Source of the DNA: Cellulophaga fucicola | GTDB lineage: Bacteria > Bacteroidota > Bacteroidia > Flavobacteriales > Flavobacteriaceae | Assembly (NCBI RefSeq): GCF_900119145.1 | Contig: NZ_FPIY01000002.1 | Location: forward strand, 919,306-983,305 | Direction of reading: 5' to 3' | Length of the DNA stretch: 64,000 bases | In this document: one piece after another, positions 47,275 to 57,218 of the stretch | Position numbering within the stretch: position 1 is the stretch's first letter | Layout of the letters: each line of letters begins with the position of its first letter | Notes under the pieces: model-generated | Database searches by the model: none | Told to the model about the DNA's origin: nothing | Seen by the model: the letters and a program-made list of their open reading frames with translations, nothing else | Position numbers and translations under genes: made by a program

Positions 47275-47787
47275 TTATTTTCTCTTGTATAATGGTACAG
47301 ACGAGCAAGCCTCACCGTACATTATACTCTTTGCATAAGGTTGCATTTTTGCCGTTGCCCATAAGTAAGCATTTGGCGGAACAGGCCTGTTGCTACACCC
47401 TTTAATTATTACGGGTTTATCTTTGTATATAGAAAAATCTAAACCAGATATAATCTCTTGATAAAGAGATGAATGCAACAACTCTAAATCTCCTTGCACT
47501 ATATATTTTGCATACGGTTGAAGATTAGCAGCAACTAGCATATATGCCCATCCCGGAACTATAGCATCTGTAGAGCAATATACAGCTACATTAGCATCTT
47601 TATATTGCTCCCAATTGTGCTCTACAATGTAATTTCTAAAGTCTTTTTCTTTTAAAATAAAACCTTCAAAAAGCCAATCTTTTATATCTAAAAGCTCTTT
47701 TTTACCTTGCGGATAGTAATCTTCAAGGTCAAAAGTAACCAGTTTAGAACCCGCTACTCTATTTATTATTTCTTCAGATTGAGCCAT
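47275..47787 (-). CDS. DUF2480 family protein
   Basis: The 170-residue cytoplasmic protein has the DUF2480 pattern: VTFDLEDYYPQG, DIKDWLFEGFILKEKDFR, CSTDAIVPGWAYML and GCSNRPVPPNAYLWATAKMQP. The family sits next to suf genes in many Bacteroidota, as here (37 bp after the DUF59 gene). This suggests a role in iron-sulfur biogenesis, but no activity is known. Conserved Cys residues may bind a cluster. Confidence 0.9.
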   Translation of the reverse strand: MAQSEEIINRVAGSKLVTFDLEDYYPQGKKELLDIKDWLFEGFILKEKDFRNYIVEHNWEQYKDANVAVYCSTDAIVPGWAYMLVAANLQPYAKYIVQGDLELLHSSLYQEIISGLDFSIYKDKPVIIKGCSNRPVPPNAYLWATAKMQPYAKSIMYGEACSSVPLYKRK

Positions 47788-47824
47788 AACTTAAGTTTTA
47801 AATACAAATGAAACCGTCTTCTAC

Positions 47825-48148
47825 TTAAAGAAGCCCAAGTTCTAATTTAGCTTCTTCACTCATTAATTCTTGTGTCCAAGGCGGATCAAAAGTAATTTCT
47901 ACCTCTGCTCCTTTTACTAAATCTAGTGACTTAACTTTCTCTTCTATCTCTACAGGTAAAGATTCTGCAACTGGGCAATTTGGCGACGTTAAAGTCATTA
48001 ATATTTTAACATCGTTATCTTCATTTACAAAAACATCGTAAATTAAGCCTAACTCGTATATATCTACTGGTATCTCTGGATCGTAAATAGTTTTTAAAAC
48101 CTTTACTATTTCTTCTCCTAAATCGTGTGTATCTACTGCTTCACTCAT
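47825..48148 (-). CDS. DUF59/MIP18-family iron-sulfur protein (SufT-like)
   Basis: The 107-residue protein consists of a DUF59 domain: LKTIYDPEIPVDIYELGLIYDV, TLTSPNCPVAESLP with the conserved Cys, and FDPPWTQELMSEEAK. Related proteins help maturation of Fe-S targets. Its place after sufE in the suf run supports that role. Confidence 0.92.
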   Translation of the reverse strand: MSEAVDTHDLGEEIVKVLKTIYDPEIPVDIYELGLIYDVFVNEDNDVKILMTLTSPNCPVAESLPVEIEEKVKSLDLVKGAEVEITFDPPWTQELMSEEAKLELGLL

Positions 48149-48201
48149 AACTTTTATAGCTATTACTTGTTGTTAGCCTAAGCTAAAACTATTTCTTTGT
48201 C

Positions 48202-48624
48202 TTACTTAATTTGCGTTTGGTATGCTATGGCGTACATTTTTATCTGCTTTATCATACTTACCAAACCATTTGCTCTTGTAGGAGACAAGTGTTCTTTTAA
48301 ACCAATTTCATCTATAAAATTAGTATCTGCTTCTATAATATCTTTTGGGTGTTGACCACTAAAAACACGAATTAAAATGGCTATAATACCTTTGGTAATA
48401 ATAGCATCGCTATCCGCTGTAAAAGAAAGTACGTCTTGTTCTAAATCTGCGTGTACCCAAACTCTACTTTGACAACCTTTGATTATATTATCATCAGTTT
48501 TGTATTGTTCATCTATTAAAGGCAATGACTTTCCCAGATCTATCATATACTCATAGCGCTGCATCCAGTCATCAAACATAGAAAACTCATCTACTATCTC
48601 TTCTTGTATTTCTTTAATTGTCAT
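48202..48624 (-). CDS. sufE: SufE sulfur acceptor
   Basis: SufE takes persulfide sulfur from SufS and passes it to the SufBCD scaffold. The 140-residue protein shows the acceptor Cys51 in IIKGCQSRVWV and the C-terminal helices of the family (GLKEHLSPTRANGLVSMI). It follows sufS by 94 bp in the minus-strand suf run. Confidence 0.95.
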   Translation of the reverse strand: MTIKEIQEEIVDEFSMFDDWMQRYEYMIDLGKSLPLIDEQYKTDDNIIKGCQSRVWVHADLEQDVLSFTADSDAIITKGIIAILIRVFSGQHPKDIIEADTNFIDEIGLKEHLSPTRANGLVSMIKQIKMYAIAYQTQIK

Positions 48625-48718
48625 AATTACTTCTTAGTCTTCTAAATGAGAAGAATTTATTTAAAACAAAAATACGATAACAAAAGTGCTTATCAAATTA
48701 GCGCTTGGTAATTAACTT

Positions 48719-49945
48719 TTATTGAAGCATTGCTACAGCTCTTTTTACGCCAGCAACCAAAATATCTACTTCTTCTTTTGTATTGTAAAAACTAAAGCTA
48801 GCTCTTACTGTACCTGGAATACCATAAAAATCCATTATAGGTTGTGCGCAATGGTGACCTGTACGCACTGCAACACCTAATTTATCTAAAATAGAACCAA
48901 TATCGTATGGGTGAATGCTACCTACATTAAAAGATATAACTGCTGTTTTATTTGCTGCTGTACCGTATATTTTTAATCCGTCTATAGCTAATAATTCTGC
49001 TGTTGCATATTCTAACAACTCGTGTTCATAACTAGCAATGGCATCAAAACCAATAGCGTTCATATAATCTAAAGCTGCACCAAAAGCAATACCTCCACAA
49101 ATATTAGGCGTACCAGCCTCAAATTTATGCGGTAAACCTGCGTAGGTTGTTTTATCAAAAGAAACCTCAGCTATCATCTCTCCACCTCCTTGATAAGGCG
49201 GTAGTTTATTTAACCATTCTTCTTTACCATATAACATACCTGCACCAGTTGGACCGCACATTTTATGAGCAGATACAACATAGAAATCTACATCTAATGC
49301 CTGTACATCTGCTTTTATGTGCGGTGCCGCTTGCGCACCATCTATTAAAACAGCTGCACCAACATTGTGTGCAGCGTTTATAATTTCTTTTATTGGATTA
49401 ACTGTACCTAATGCATTAGAAACGTGATTGCAAAAAACTAATTTAGTATTACTAGACAGTAATTTGTAATATGCCTCTAGCTCTAATTCCCCATTAAGGT
49501 TCATAGGTATTACCTTTAAAACAGCACCAGTACGCTCGCATAACATTTGCCAAGGCACAATATTAGAGTGGTGTTCTAAGGCAGAAACAATAATTTCATC
49601 TCCTTTTTTTAAGAGCGATGAAAAACCGTTTGCAACTAGGTTAATACTATGAGTTGTGCCAGCTGTAAAAATAATTTCGTGCGCCAATTTTGCATTAAAA
49701 TGGTGCTGAATTTTTATTCTAGCTTGCTCATATTTATCTGTAGCTTCTTGAGAAAGTGTATGTACACCTCTATGAATATTTGCATTGTAACCACTGTAAT
49801 AATCTACAATAGCATCTAACACTTGTTTTGGTGTTTGTGATGTTGCTGCATTATCTAAATACACTAAAGGCTGCCCATTTACAGTTCTACTTAAAATAGG
49901 GAAGTCTTTGCGTATTGCTTGTATATCTAGGGTTGTTTTCTGCAT
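48719..49945 (-). CDS. sufS: SufS cysteine desulfurase
   Basis: SufS is a PLP enzyme that removes sulfur from cysteine for cluster assembly. The 408-residue protein shows YLDNAATSQTP, EIIFTAGTTHSINLVA, the PLP lysine in SAHKMCGPTG (about residue 227) and the catalytic Cys in RTGHHCAQP (about 366). Length is as in E. coli SufS. It is 29 bp after sufD and before sufE, its partner. Confidence 0.97.
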   Translation of the reverse strand: MQKTTLDIQAIRKDFPILSRTVNGQPLVYLDNAATSQTPKQVLDAIVDYYSGYNANIHRGVHTLSQEATDKYEQARIKIQHHFNAKLAHEIIFTAGTTHSINLVANGFSSLLKKGDEIIVSALEHHSNIVPWQMLCERTGAVLKVIPMNLNGELELEAYYKLLSSNTKLVFCNHVSNALGTVNPIKEIINAAHNVGAAVLIDGAQAAPHIKADVQALDVDFYVVSAHKMCGPTGAGMLYGKEEWLNKLPPYQGGGEMIAEVSFDKTTYAGLPHKFEAGTPNICGGIAFGAALDYMNAIGFDAIASYEHELLEYATAELLAIDGLKIYGTAANKTAVISFNVGSIHPYDIGSILDKLGVAVRTGHHCAQPIMDFYGIPGTVRASFSFYNTKEEVDILVAGVKRAVAMLQ

Positions 49946-49974
49946 AATTTTATAAGCTAACAGATTGTATATTT

Positions 49975-51291
49975 CTACAAATCGAATCCTAAATTAACAC
50001 CTAATTTATTAGCTATTAATTTATTAATTCTAACTTTTAATTCCGGTATACGTACGCTTTCTAAAACGTTGTTTGCAAATGCATACATTAGTAATGCTCT
50101 TGCTTCTTTTTTAGGTATACCTCTAGACTGTAAGTAAAACAAAGCTTCTTCATCTAATTGACCAATAGTACAACCGTGAGAACATTTTACATCATCTGCA
50201 AAAATCTCTAATTGTGGTTTTGTGTTAATCGTAGCTTTATCGCTTATTAATATGTTGTTGTTTTGCTGAAAAGCATTTGTTTTCTGTGCAATTTTATCAA
50301 CTATAATTTTACCATTAAATACACCTGTAGAACTATCTGCATAAATACCTTTATAATCTTGGTGACTTTCGCAATTTGGTTCTATATGATGTACTAATGT
50401 ATGGTGATCTACGTGTTGTTTATCCCCGATAATAGTAATACCTTTCATAGTAGAGTCTATACGCTCTCCATTTTGGTAAAAGTTAAGATTGTTACGCAAT
50501 AACTTACCTCCAAAAGAGAAAGTGTGCACTTTTACGTGACTACCATCTTTTTGATCTACGTATGTATTATCTACTAAAGAAGCAGAGTCAACATCGTTCT
50601 GCACTTTGTAGTAATCTACAATTGCATTTTTAGCCGCAAAAATTTCTGTAACAGAGTTTGTTAACACCGCATTGCTTGTTAAACTCTGGTGACGCTCTAT
50701 AATTTGCATTTCAGAATTTTCTTCTGCAATAATTAAATTACGTGGTTGCAACATTAAAGCAACATCATTACCAGTAGAGAAATGTATAATTTCTATTGGC
50801 TTTTTAGGTACTTTATTTTTAGGTATATATATGTATGCTCCCTCTCTACTAAATGCAGTATTTAAGGTTGTTAAAGACTCGTCTTTAGAAGCTACTTTAT
50901 TAAAGTAAACATCTATAACCGCCTTGTACATAGGTTTTGTTAATGCAGAACTCATTAAACAAATATCTACGCCATCATGGGTAGTTTCAGACAAGTTAGA
51001 ACTAAATACACCGTCTATAAATACAATTTTATAAGTATCTATTTGGTGAATAAAGTATTTTTTAACGTCTTTATATTCTAAAGAACTCTCCTTTTTAGGA
51101 AAGATGCTAAAGTCAATTTTTTGTAAGCCGTTTAACGAAGTGTATTTCCAGGCTTCCAATTTTTTAGAAGGAAAACCTTTAGTCTCAAAATTCTTTATAG
51201 CTTCTGTACGCACATCATGCACTGGGTTGTGCACATCTACATTATTTTCGAAAGCTAAAAATGAAGAAACTAATTTATCTTTTAAATCCAT
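49975..51291 (-). CDS. sufD: SufD scaffold subunit
   Basis: The ATG at 51291 gives MDLKDKLVSSF and 438 residues; the frame is open further upstream to a non-ATG codon. The protein has the SufB/SufD beta-helix core and the conserved end FADDVKCSHGCTIGQLDEEALFYLQSRG. SufD binds SufB and SufC and takes part in iron entry and cluster assembly. It lies between sufC and sufS. Confidence 0.95.
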   Translation of the reverse strand: MDLKDKLVSSFLAFENNVDVHNPVHDVRTEAIKNFETKGFPSKKLEAWKYTSLNGLQKIDFSIFPKKESSLEYKDVKKYFIHQIDTYKIVFIDGVFSSNLSETTHDGVDICLMSSALTKPMYKAVIDVYFNKVASKDESLTTLNTAFSREGAYIYIPKNKVPKKPIEIIHFSTGNDVALMLQPRNLIIAEENSEMQIIERHQSLTSNAVLTNSVTEIFAAKNAIVDYYKVQNDVDSASLVDNTYVDQKDGSHVKVHTFSFGGKLLRNNLNFYQNGERIDSTMKGITIIGDKQHVDHHTLVHHIEPNCESHQDYKGIYADSSTGVFNGKIIVDKIAQKTNAFQQNNNILISDKATINTKPQLEIFADDVKCSHGCTIGQLDEEALFYLQSRGIPKKEARALLMYAFANNVLESVRIPELKVRINKLIANKLGVNLGFDL

Positions 51292-51368
51292 ATTCTTTAG
51301 TATTGAGTAGTAAGTATTAAACAAAGAGGTACGTTGTGGTACCAATCAAATTTTAATCTTAGTACTTT

Positions 51369-52121
51369 TTAAACTGCCGCTTCTTGCTTAATCCAATCGT
51401 AACCTTTTTCTTCTAACTCCATAGCAAGCTCTTTAGTTCCAGATTTTACTATTTTACCGTTATATAAAACATGTACAAAATCTGGCACTATATACTCTAA
51501 CAAACGTTGGTAGTGTGTAATAACAACAACAGCATTGTCTTTACTCTTAAGTTTGTTAACACCATTAGCTACAATACGCAAGGCATCAATATCTAAACCA
51601 GAATCAGTTTCATCTAAAATAGCTAGTTTAGGCTCTAACATTGCCATTTGAAAAATCTCGTTACGTTTTTTCTCTCCTCCAGAAAAACCTTCGTTTAAAG
51701 AACGAGATAAGAATTTACGATCTATTTCTAATAATTCAGATTTTTCACGAATAAGCTTTAGCATATCCTTAGCCGGCATATCTTCTAAACCTTTAGCTTT
51801 ACGAGACTCGTTAATAGCTGTTTTCATAAAGTTAGTTACAGAAACACCTGGAATTTCTACTGGGTATTGAAATGATAAGAAAACACCGTTATGAGCTCTT
51901 TCTTCTGGAGAAAGGTCTTCAATATTTTCACCATTTAAAAAGATATCACCTGCAGTTACCTCGTAAGTCTCATTACCAGCTATAACAGAAGCCAATGTAC
52001 TTTTACCAGAACCGTTTGGTCCCATGATAGCATGTACTTCGCCAGCACCAACTTCTAAGTTAATCCCTTTTAATATCCCTTTGCCTTCTACACTAGCGTG
52101 TAAATCTTTAATTTTAAGCAT
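51369..52121 (-). CDS. sufC: SufC ATPase
   Basis: I use the ATG at 52121 (MLKIKDLHASVEGK), giving 250 residues, the usual SufC size; the frame extends 26 codons upstream without coding support. Walker A GPNGSGKS (34-41), the signature GFSGGEKKRNE and Walker B LAILDETDSGLD are present. SufC powers the SufBCD scaffold in the cytoplasm. Confidence 0.96.
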   Translation of the reverse strand: MLKIKDLHASVEGKGILKGINLEVGAGEVHAIMGPNGSGKSTLASVIAGNETYEVTAGDIFLNGENIEDLSPEERAHNGVFLSFQYPVEIPGVSVTNFMKTAINESRKAKGLEDMPAKDMLKLIREKSELLEIDRKFLSRSLNEGFSGGEKKRNEIFQMAMLEPKLAILDETDSGLDIDALRIVANGVNKLKSKDNAVVVITHYQRLLEYIVPDFVHVLYNGKIVKSGTKELAMELEEKGYDWIKQEAAV

Positions 52122-52222
52122 TTTATCGCTACTTTTATGTTCTTTATTATTCTTTTCTTTTTTTAGGGTAATTTTTATCAATCTAAAAACACCCAACATG
52201 TTTCTTTATTAGAGAAACAAGC

Positions 52223-53668
52223 TTAACCTACAGATCCTTCTAAACTAATTTCTAGTAGTTTCTGAGCTTCAACAGCAAATTCCATTGGCAATTTGTTTAG
52301 TACTTCTTTACTAAAACCATTTACTATTAATGCAATTGCTTTTTCTGTATCTATACCACGTTGGTTACAATAGAAAATTTGTTCTTCACCAATTTTACTT
52401 GTTGTAGCCTCATGTTCTATCATTGCCGATTTGTTTTTTACTTCTATGTAAGGGAATGTATGTGCACCACACTCATTACCCATTAAAAGAGAATCGCACT
52501 GAGAAAAGTTACGCGCATTATCTGCACGGCTACTTACTTGTACCAAACCACGATAACTGTTCTGAGATTTACCTGCAGATATACCTTTAGAAATAATAGT
52601 ACTTCTAGTGTTTTTACCAAGGTGAATCATTTTTGTACCTGTATCTGCTTGCTGGTAGTTATTTGTAACAGCAATAGAGTAAAATTCTCCAATAGAATTA
52701 TCTCCTTTTAAAATACAAGAAGGATATTTCCAAGTTACAGCAGAACCAGTTTCTACTTGTGTCCAAGATACTTTTGCGTTTTTCTCGCACAAAGCTCTTT
52801 TAGTCACAAAATTATAAACACCACCCTTACCTTCTTTGTTTCCTGGGAACCAGTTTTGTACGGTAGAGTATTTAATTTCTGCATCGTCCATTGCAATTAA
52901 TTCTACAACAGCTGCGTGTAATTGGTTTTCATCTCTAGATGGCGCAGTACAACCTTCTAGGTAACTTACATAACTTTCTTCGTCTGCAACAACCAAAGTA
53001 CGCTCAAACTGACCGGTACCTGCCTGGTTAATTCTAAAATAAGTAGAAAGTTCCATTGGGCAACGTACGCCTTTAGGAATGTAACAGAAAGAACCATCTG
53101 TAAATACTGCAGAGTTTAATGCTGCATAAAAGTTATCTGTAGTTGGCACTACAGTCCCCATATACTTACGTACTAATTCTGGATGTTCTTGTATAGCTTC
53201 AGAAATAGGCATAAAAATAATACCTTTTTCTGCTAATGTCTTTTTAAATGTAGTAGCAACAGAAACAGAATCTACTACTATGTCTACAGCAACATTTTGT
53301 AATTTCTTTTGCTCGTCTATAGAAATACCCAATTTCTTGTACATTTCTAACAACTCTGGATCTACATCCTCTAATTTTTTATTTGGATCTGCCTTTTTAG
53401 GAGCAGAATAATAACTTATTGCCTGAAAATCTGGTTTCTGATAATGAACATTTGCCCATTCTGGTTCTTCCATTTTTTCCCAAACACGGTAAGCTTCAAC
53501 TCTCCAATCTGTCATCCATTTTGGTTCGTTTTTCTTTTTAGAAATAGCCCTAACAATATCTTCACTTAATCCTATAGGAAAAGTGTCAGATTCTATGTCT
53601 GTATAAAAACCGTATTCGTATTCTTTGGTTTCTAGCTCTTTCTTTAACTCTTCTTCTGTATATGCCAT
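52223..53668 (-). CDS. sufB: SufB scaffold subunit
   Basis: The 481-residue protein is SufB, the main scaffold on which Fe-S clusters are built. It shows [61 protein letters not shown] and the C-terminal FYCNQRGID. Length matches the family (about 480). It follows the A-type carrier by 74 bp and precedes sufC. Confidence 0.97.
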   Translation of the reverse strand: MAYTEEELKKELETKEYEYGFYTDIESDTFPIGLSEDIVRAISKKKNEPKWMTDWRVEAYRVWEKMEEPEWANVHYQKPDFQAISYYSAPKKADPNKKLEDVDPELLEMYKKLGISIDEQKKLQNVAVDIVVDSVSVATTFKKTLAEKGIIFMPISEAIQEHPELVRKYMGTVVPTTDNFYAALNSAVFTDGSFCYIPKGVRCPMELSTYFRINQAGTGQFERTLVVADEESYVSYLEGCTAPSRDENQLHAAVVELIAMDDAEIKYSTVQNWFPGNKEGKGGVYNFVTKRALCEKNAKVSWTQVETGSAVTWKYPSCILKGDNSIGEFYSIAVTNNYQQADTGTKMIHLGKNTRSTIISKGISAGKSQNSYRGLVQVSSRADNARNFSQCDSLLMGNECGAHTFPYIEVKNKSAMIEHEATTSKIGEEQIFYCNQRGIDTEKAIALIVNGFSKEVLNKLPMEFAVEAQKLLEISLEGSVG

Positions 53669-53742
53669 ATCACCTTAATTTGCTAATTAAAAAATATTTC
53701 TATTAGCTAATTCTTAACTTATTATCTTTCTATTACAGCTAA

Positions 53743-54072
53743 TTATAACGAAAAACTCTCGCCACAACCACATGTTCTTTGTGCATTTGGGTTATTAAAC
53801 ACAAAACCTTTTCCGTTTAATCCTCCAGAATACTCCAAAGTAGTTCCTACTAGATATAAAAAACTTTTTTTATCTACTACAATTCGTACTGCGTTATCTT
53901 CAAAAACTTTATCTGTTTCTACAATAGATTTATCAAAGTCTAACTCGTAAGACAAACCACTACATCCACCGCTTTTTACTCCAACACGTACAAAATCTTT
54001 TTCAGCATCAAAGCCGCCTTCCGTCATTAAATCAATGACTCTCTTCTTCGCTGTTTCTGAGACTTTTATCAT
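53743..54072 (-). CDS. A-type iron-sulfur carrier (SufA/IscA-like)
   Basis: The 109-residue protein has the three conserved cysteines of A-type carriers: Cys37 in SGGCSGLSYELDF, and Cys101 and Cys103 in TCGCGESF. It carries or inserts Fe-S clusters. It is the first gene of the suf run, about 60 nt after a predicted start site. Confidence 0.95.
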   Translation of the reverse strand: MIKVSETAKKRVIDLMTEGGFDAEKDFVRVGVKSGGCSGLSYELDFDKSIVETDKVFEDNAVRIVVDKKSFLYLVGTTLEYSGGLNGKGFVFNNPNAQRTCGCGESFSL

Positions 54073-54135
54073 ACTATTTTTAGTTTAAATTAGACCTTAA
54101 CTCAAATTTTATTTGGTTTAGTTCTAAACAATTTA

Positions 54136-54143
54136 CAAATATA
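54136..54143 (-). promoter_or_regulatory. -7 promoter box of the suf run
   Basis: The minus strand reads TATATTTG, an exact TAnnTTTG match, about 64 bp before the A-type carrier ATG. No IscR/SufR-like operator is clear. Confidence 0.5.
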
Positions 54144-54282
54144 GTGTATAAGTAGGGTTTTACCATACATCCTAACATTAATATAACGAATGATATTATA
54201 AGAATTCTCTATTTCTCAAAAAAGTTAATCTATATTAAAATTCTTTTATACCCAAAAAGCATATTTTGTATAATATCCTTAT

Positions 54283-54290
54283 TATTTTTG
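54283..54290 (+). promoter_or_regulatory. thiL -7 promoter box, next to the start codon
   Basis: TATTTTTG matches TAnnTTTG exactly and ends only 4 bp before the thiL ATG. A usual start site would fall on or next to the A of that ATG, giving a leaderless or nearly leaderless transcript. Confidence 0.5.
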
Positions 54291-54294
54291 CAGT

Positions 54295-55350
54295 ATGTTA
54301 GACGATAAAAACCCAAAGAGAACATCTCTTGAAGAATTAGGCGAGTTTGGTTTAATTAACCACCTTACTAAAGACTTTACTATTAAGCAAAAATCTACTC
54401 TAAAAGGTATTGGAGACGATGCTGCTGTTTTAGACATTACAGATAAAAAAATTGTAGTTTCTACAGATTTACTGATAGAAGGCGTACATTTTGATCTTAG
54501 TTATGTACCCCTAAAACACTTAGGCTACAAGGCTGTTATGGTAAATTTATCTGACATTTATGCAATGAACTCCGTTGCTACACAAATTACGGTTTCTATT
54601 GCTGTTTCTAACAGGTTTCCGTTAGAAGCATTAGAAGAATTATACAGTGGTATTGCACTTGCTGCAAAAACATATAATGTAGATTTAATTGGTGGCGACA
54701 CCACTTCTTCTACCAAGGGAATGCTCATTAGCGTTACTGCTATTGGGCAAGCCAAAGAAGAAGATTTAGTTTACAGAAATGGCGCAAAACCAAACGATTT
54801 ATTAGTAGTTACTGGTGATTTAGGTGCTGCCTATATGGGATTACAGGTTTTAGAACGCGAAAAAGAAGTTTTTAAAGTTAACCCAAATAGCAATCCGGAT
54901 TTGTCTATGTACACTTACATCGTAGAAAGACAATTAAAGCCAGAAGCACGTAAAGATGTTGTGCCTTTGTTAGATGCCTTAGGTGTTAAACCAACATCTA
55001 TGATAGATATTAGTGATGGTTTATCTTCTGAAATTTTGCATTTATGCGAAGAAAGCAATGTAGGTTGTAATTTATTTGAAGATAAAATACCGTTAGACCC
55101 AACTGTTATTAGCTCGTGTGAAGAGTTTAAAATTAACAGCACAACTGTTGCTTTAGGTGGCGGCGAGGACTACGAACTTTTGTTTACTATAGACCAAAAA
55201 GAATTCCCAAAAATAAAGGGGAACCCAAACCTAACTGTTATAGGGCATATGACAGATAAGAATGAAGGGGTACACTTAATTTCTAGGAATAATACTAAAA
55301 TTCCGATCACCGCGCAGGGATGGAATGGACTTTCTAAAGATGAACAATAA
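54295..55350 (+). CDS. thiL: Thiamine-monophosphate kinase
   Basis: ThiL phosphorylates thiamine monophosphate to the active diphosphate. The 351-residue protein shows GIGDDAAVLD, VSTDLLIEGVHFD, MVNLSDIYAMN, DLIGGDTTSS and the C-terminal GGGEDYELLFT, all family hallmarks. It stands alone and converges on the small zinc-ribbon gene with 3 bp between stops. Confidence 0.97.
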   Translation: MLDDKNPKRTSLEELGEFGLINHLTKDFTIKQKSTLKGIGDDAAVLDITDKKIVVSTDLLIEGVHFDLSYVPLKHLGYKAVMVNLSDIYAMNSVATQITVSIAVSNRFPLEALEELYSGIALAAKTYNVDLIGGDTTSSTKGMLISVTAIGQAKEEDLVYRNGAKPNDLLVVTGDLGAAYMGLQVLEREKEVFKVNPNSNPDLSMYTYIVERQLKPEARKDVVPLLDALGVKPTSMIDISDGLSSEILHLCEESNVGCNLFEDKIPLDPTVISSCEEFKINSTTVALGGGEDYELLFTIDQKEFPKIKGNPNLTVIGHMTDKNEGVHLISRNNTKIPITAQGWNGLSKDEQ

Positions 55351-55353
55351 CAA

Positions 55354-55611
55354 CTAAGCCGCGTGTTGCGGAGCAGTGTGTTGGTGTTTTTTCTTGTATA
55401 CTTTTTGTAAGGTATTGTTAATGTCTTCTAACTCTGGTGTTAGTTCTGACAAATTACCGGTTACGTCTGTTGTTACTTGTTTTTTACAATGAATACACTC
55501 GTACTCGTTAATATGCGATGTTACTTTTTTAGTTACTGCGTAATAATGACCAAAAATGCCGCAACATAATGTATTAAACACTGAACCTGAAGTGGCTAAA
55601 ACTTTTTTCAT
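55354..55611 (-). CDS. Small zinc-ribbon-like protein
   Basis: The 85-residue product has CCGIFGHYY, then HINEYECIHCKKQVT, in which two cysteine pairs could bind zinc. A charged helix and a His-rich tail follow. I recall short flavobacterial proteins with this GH-Y and EYxCxxC pattern but no function. It sits tail-to-tail with thiL. Confidence 0.65.
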   Translation of the reverse strand: MKKVLATSGSVFNTLCCGIFGHYYAVTKKVTSHINEYECIHCKKQVTTDVTGNLSELTPELEDINNTLQKVYKKKHQHTAPQHAA

Positions 55612-55864
55612 AGCTTGTAGGTTTTAAACAATGTTTGGGTGGGACCAGGCACTGTAAATATTAATTTTAAATTTGAGTAAAAACTACTTTTTATAGATAG
55701 TCTTTTTTATTAAACGCACACTTGTAAAGATTATTGAGTCCTTGTTAATTTTTTCTGTAAAAATTCATTTTTTTCGATGAAATGCACAAAAATTTATGAA
55801 CATCAAGTAGTTTGATGGTTGTTTATAATGTTTTATCTTCCCCTAAAAATACAACATACTTGTA

Positions 55865-57145
55865 ATGAATAATACCAAAGAAACTCTAGTAACTGCGTTT
55901 GCATTGTTTTCGCTCTTTTTTGGTGCCGGAAACCTTATTATTCCTCCTTTTATAGGACTTAACTCTGGTGAGTGGTGGTGGCTAGTTGCTATTGGTTTTT
56001 GTATTTCTGCCATAGTAATTCCTATTCTTGGCATATTTGCACACGCAAAATTACAGGGAACTATTTTTGATTTTGGAAAAAAAGTATCTCCTGCTTTTGC
56101 CCTTGTATACTCTTTACTTATATATGCCATAGCAATAATTTTTCCTGCTCCAAGAACAGCATCTGTAACACACGAAATTGCAATTGCTCCTTTTTTTGAT
56201 ATACCCTCTATATACACAAGCATTGTCTATTTTGCTTTGGTATTGGTTTTTGCACTTAATAGATCTAAGATACTAAACATACTAGGTAAATTTTTAACAC
56301 CTGCTATTCTCTTTATATTACTTGCTATAATTGGAGTTACCGTTTTTACGTCAGACTTTACATTTGATGCAACAAACATTACCAATCCTTTTACCTCTAG
56401 CATTTTAGAAGGCTACCAAACGTTTGATGCCATTGGCGCCGTAGTAGTTGGTGGTGTACTAATAATCTCTATCAACCTAAAAAACAAAGACATATCTTAT
56501 ACAGATCGTAGAAGTTTAGTGCGCAAAGCTGGTTTATTTGCTGGCTTAGGGTTGTTATTAATTTATAGCGGATTAATACTTACCAGTGCATTATTACACA
56601 GTAATTTTGATGCAGATATTACCAGAACAGATCTTTTAAATGCAATTAGCCACACTACTCTAGGCAATGCAGGAAACAAGTTTTTAAGTATTTTGGTTGC
56701 ATTAGCCTGTTTTACAACTGCAATTGGTATTGTAACTGGTACCGCAGATTTTATAAAAGACAGATTTAACAACTCTAACAAAGCGTATACCATAACTGCA
56801 GTATCTGGCTGTGTACTTGGTGTTTTAATGGGGCAATTTAATGTAGACTATATCATTGCAGTTGCCGTACCAGCACTTATGTTTATTTACCCAATAACTA
56901 TTATTTTAATAGTACTAAACGTTTTGCCAGACACTTATACTACACCAAAAGTTTTTAAAGCTGTTGTTTTTGTAACCATCTTATTTAGTGTTCCAGATTT
57001 TTTAACTAGCATTGGTGTTACTAATATTGCTGAGTTTACTACTGCATATTTACCATTAAGCGCTTATAGTCTAGGCTGGGTACTGCCTGCTGCTATAGCT
57101 TTAGTGATCGGAAACTTAAGTCGTGAGAAAACCACCACGGTATAA
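55865..57145 (+). CDS. brnQ: Branched-chain amino acid carrier (BrnQ)
   Basis: The 426-residue membrane protein has about 12 helices. The LIVCS family pattern is clear: FALFSLFFGAGNLIIPPFIGL near the N-terminus, FPAPRTASVTHEIAIAPFF, GYQTFDAIGAVVVGGVLI and ALACFTTAIGIVTGTADFI. It imports Leu, Ile and Val with Na+ or H+. It has its own 250-bp upstream region with no gene. Confidence 0.95.
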   Translation: MNNTKETLVTAFALFSLFFGAGNLIIPPFIGLNSGEWWWLVAIGFCISAIVIPILGIFAHAKLQGTIFDFGKKVSPAFALVYSLLIYAIAIIFPAPRTASVTHEIAIAPFFDIPSIYTSIVYFALVLVFALNRSKILNILGKFLTPAILFILLAIIGVTVFTSDFTFDATNITNPFTSSILEGYQTFDAIGAVVVGGVLIISINLKNKDISYTDRRSLVRKAGLFAGLGLLLIYSGLILTSALLHSNFDADITRTDLLNAISHTTLGNAGNKFLSILVALACFTTAIGIVTGTADFIKDRFNNSNKAYTITAVSGCVLGVLMGQFNVDYIIAVAVPALMFIYPITIILIVLNVLPDTYTTPKVFKAVVFVTILFSVPDFLTSIGVTNIAEFTTAYLPLSAYSLGWVLPAAIALVIGNLSREKTTTV

Positions 57146-57218
57146 TATTTGCTCTTTATTTAAAATCCTGAGCCAATGGCAGTAATACCATTTGTTTTTT
57201 TAATAATTTTACAGACCT

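Noticed and set aside
52122..52199. N-terminal extension of SufC
   Set aside because: The extra 26 codons are Lys-rich, outside the family length, and the ATG at 52121 starts exactly at the conserved domain.
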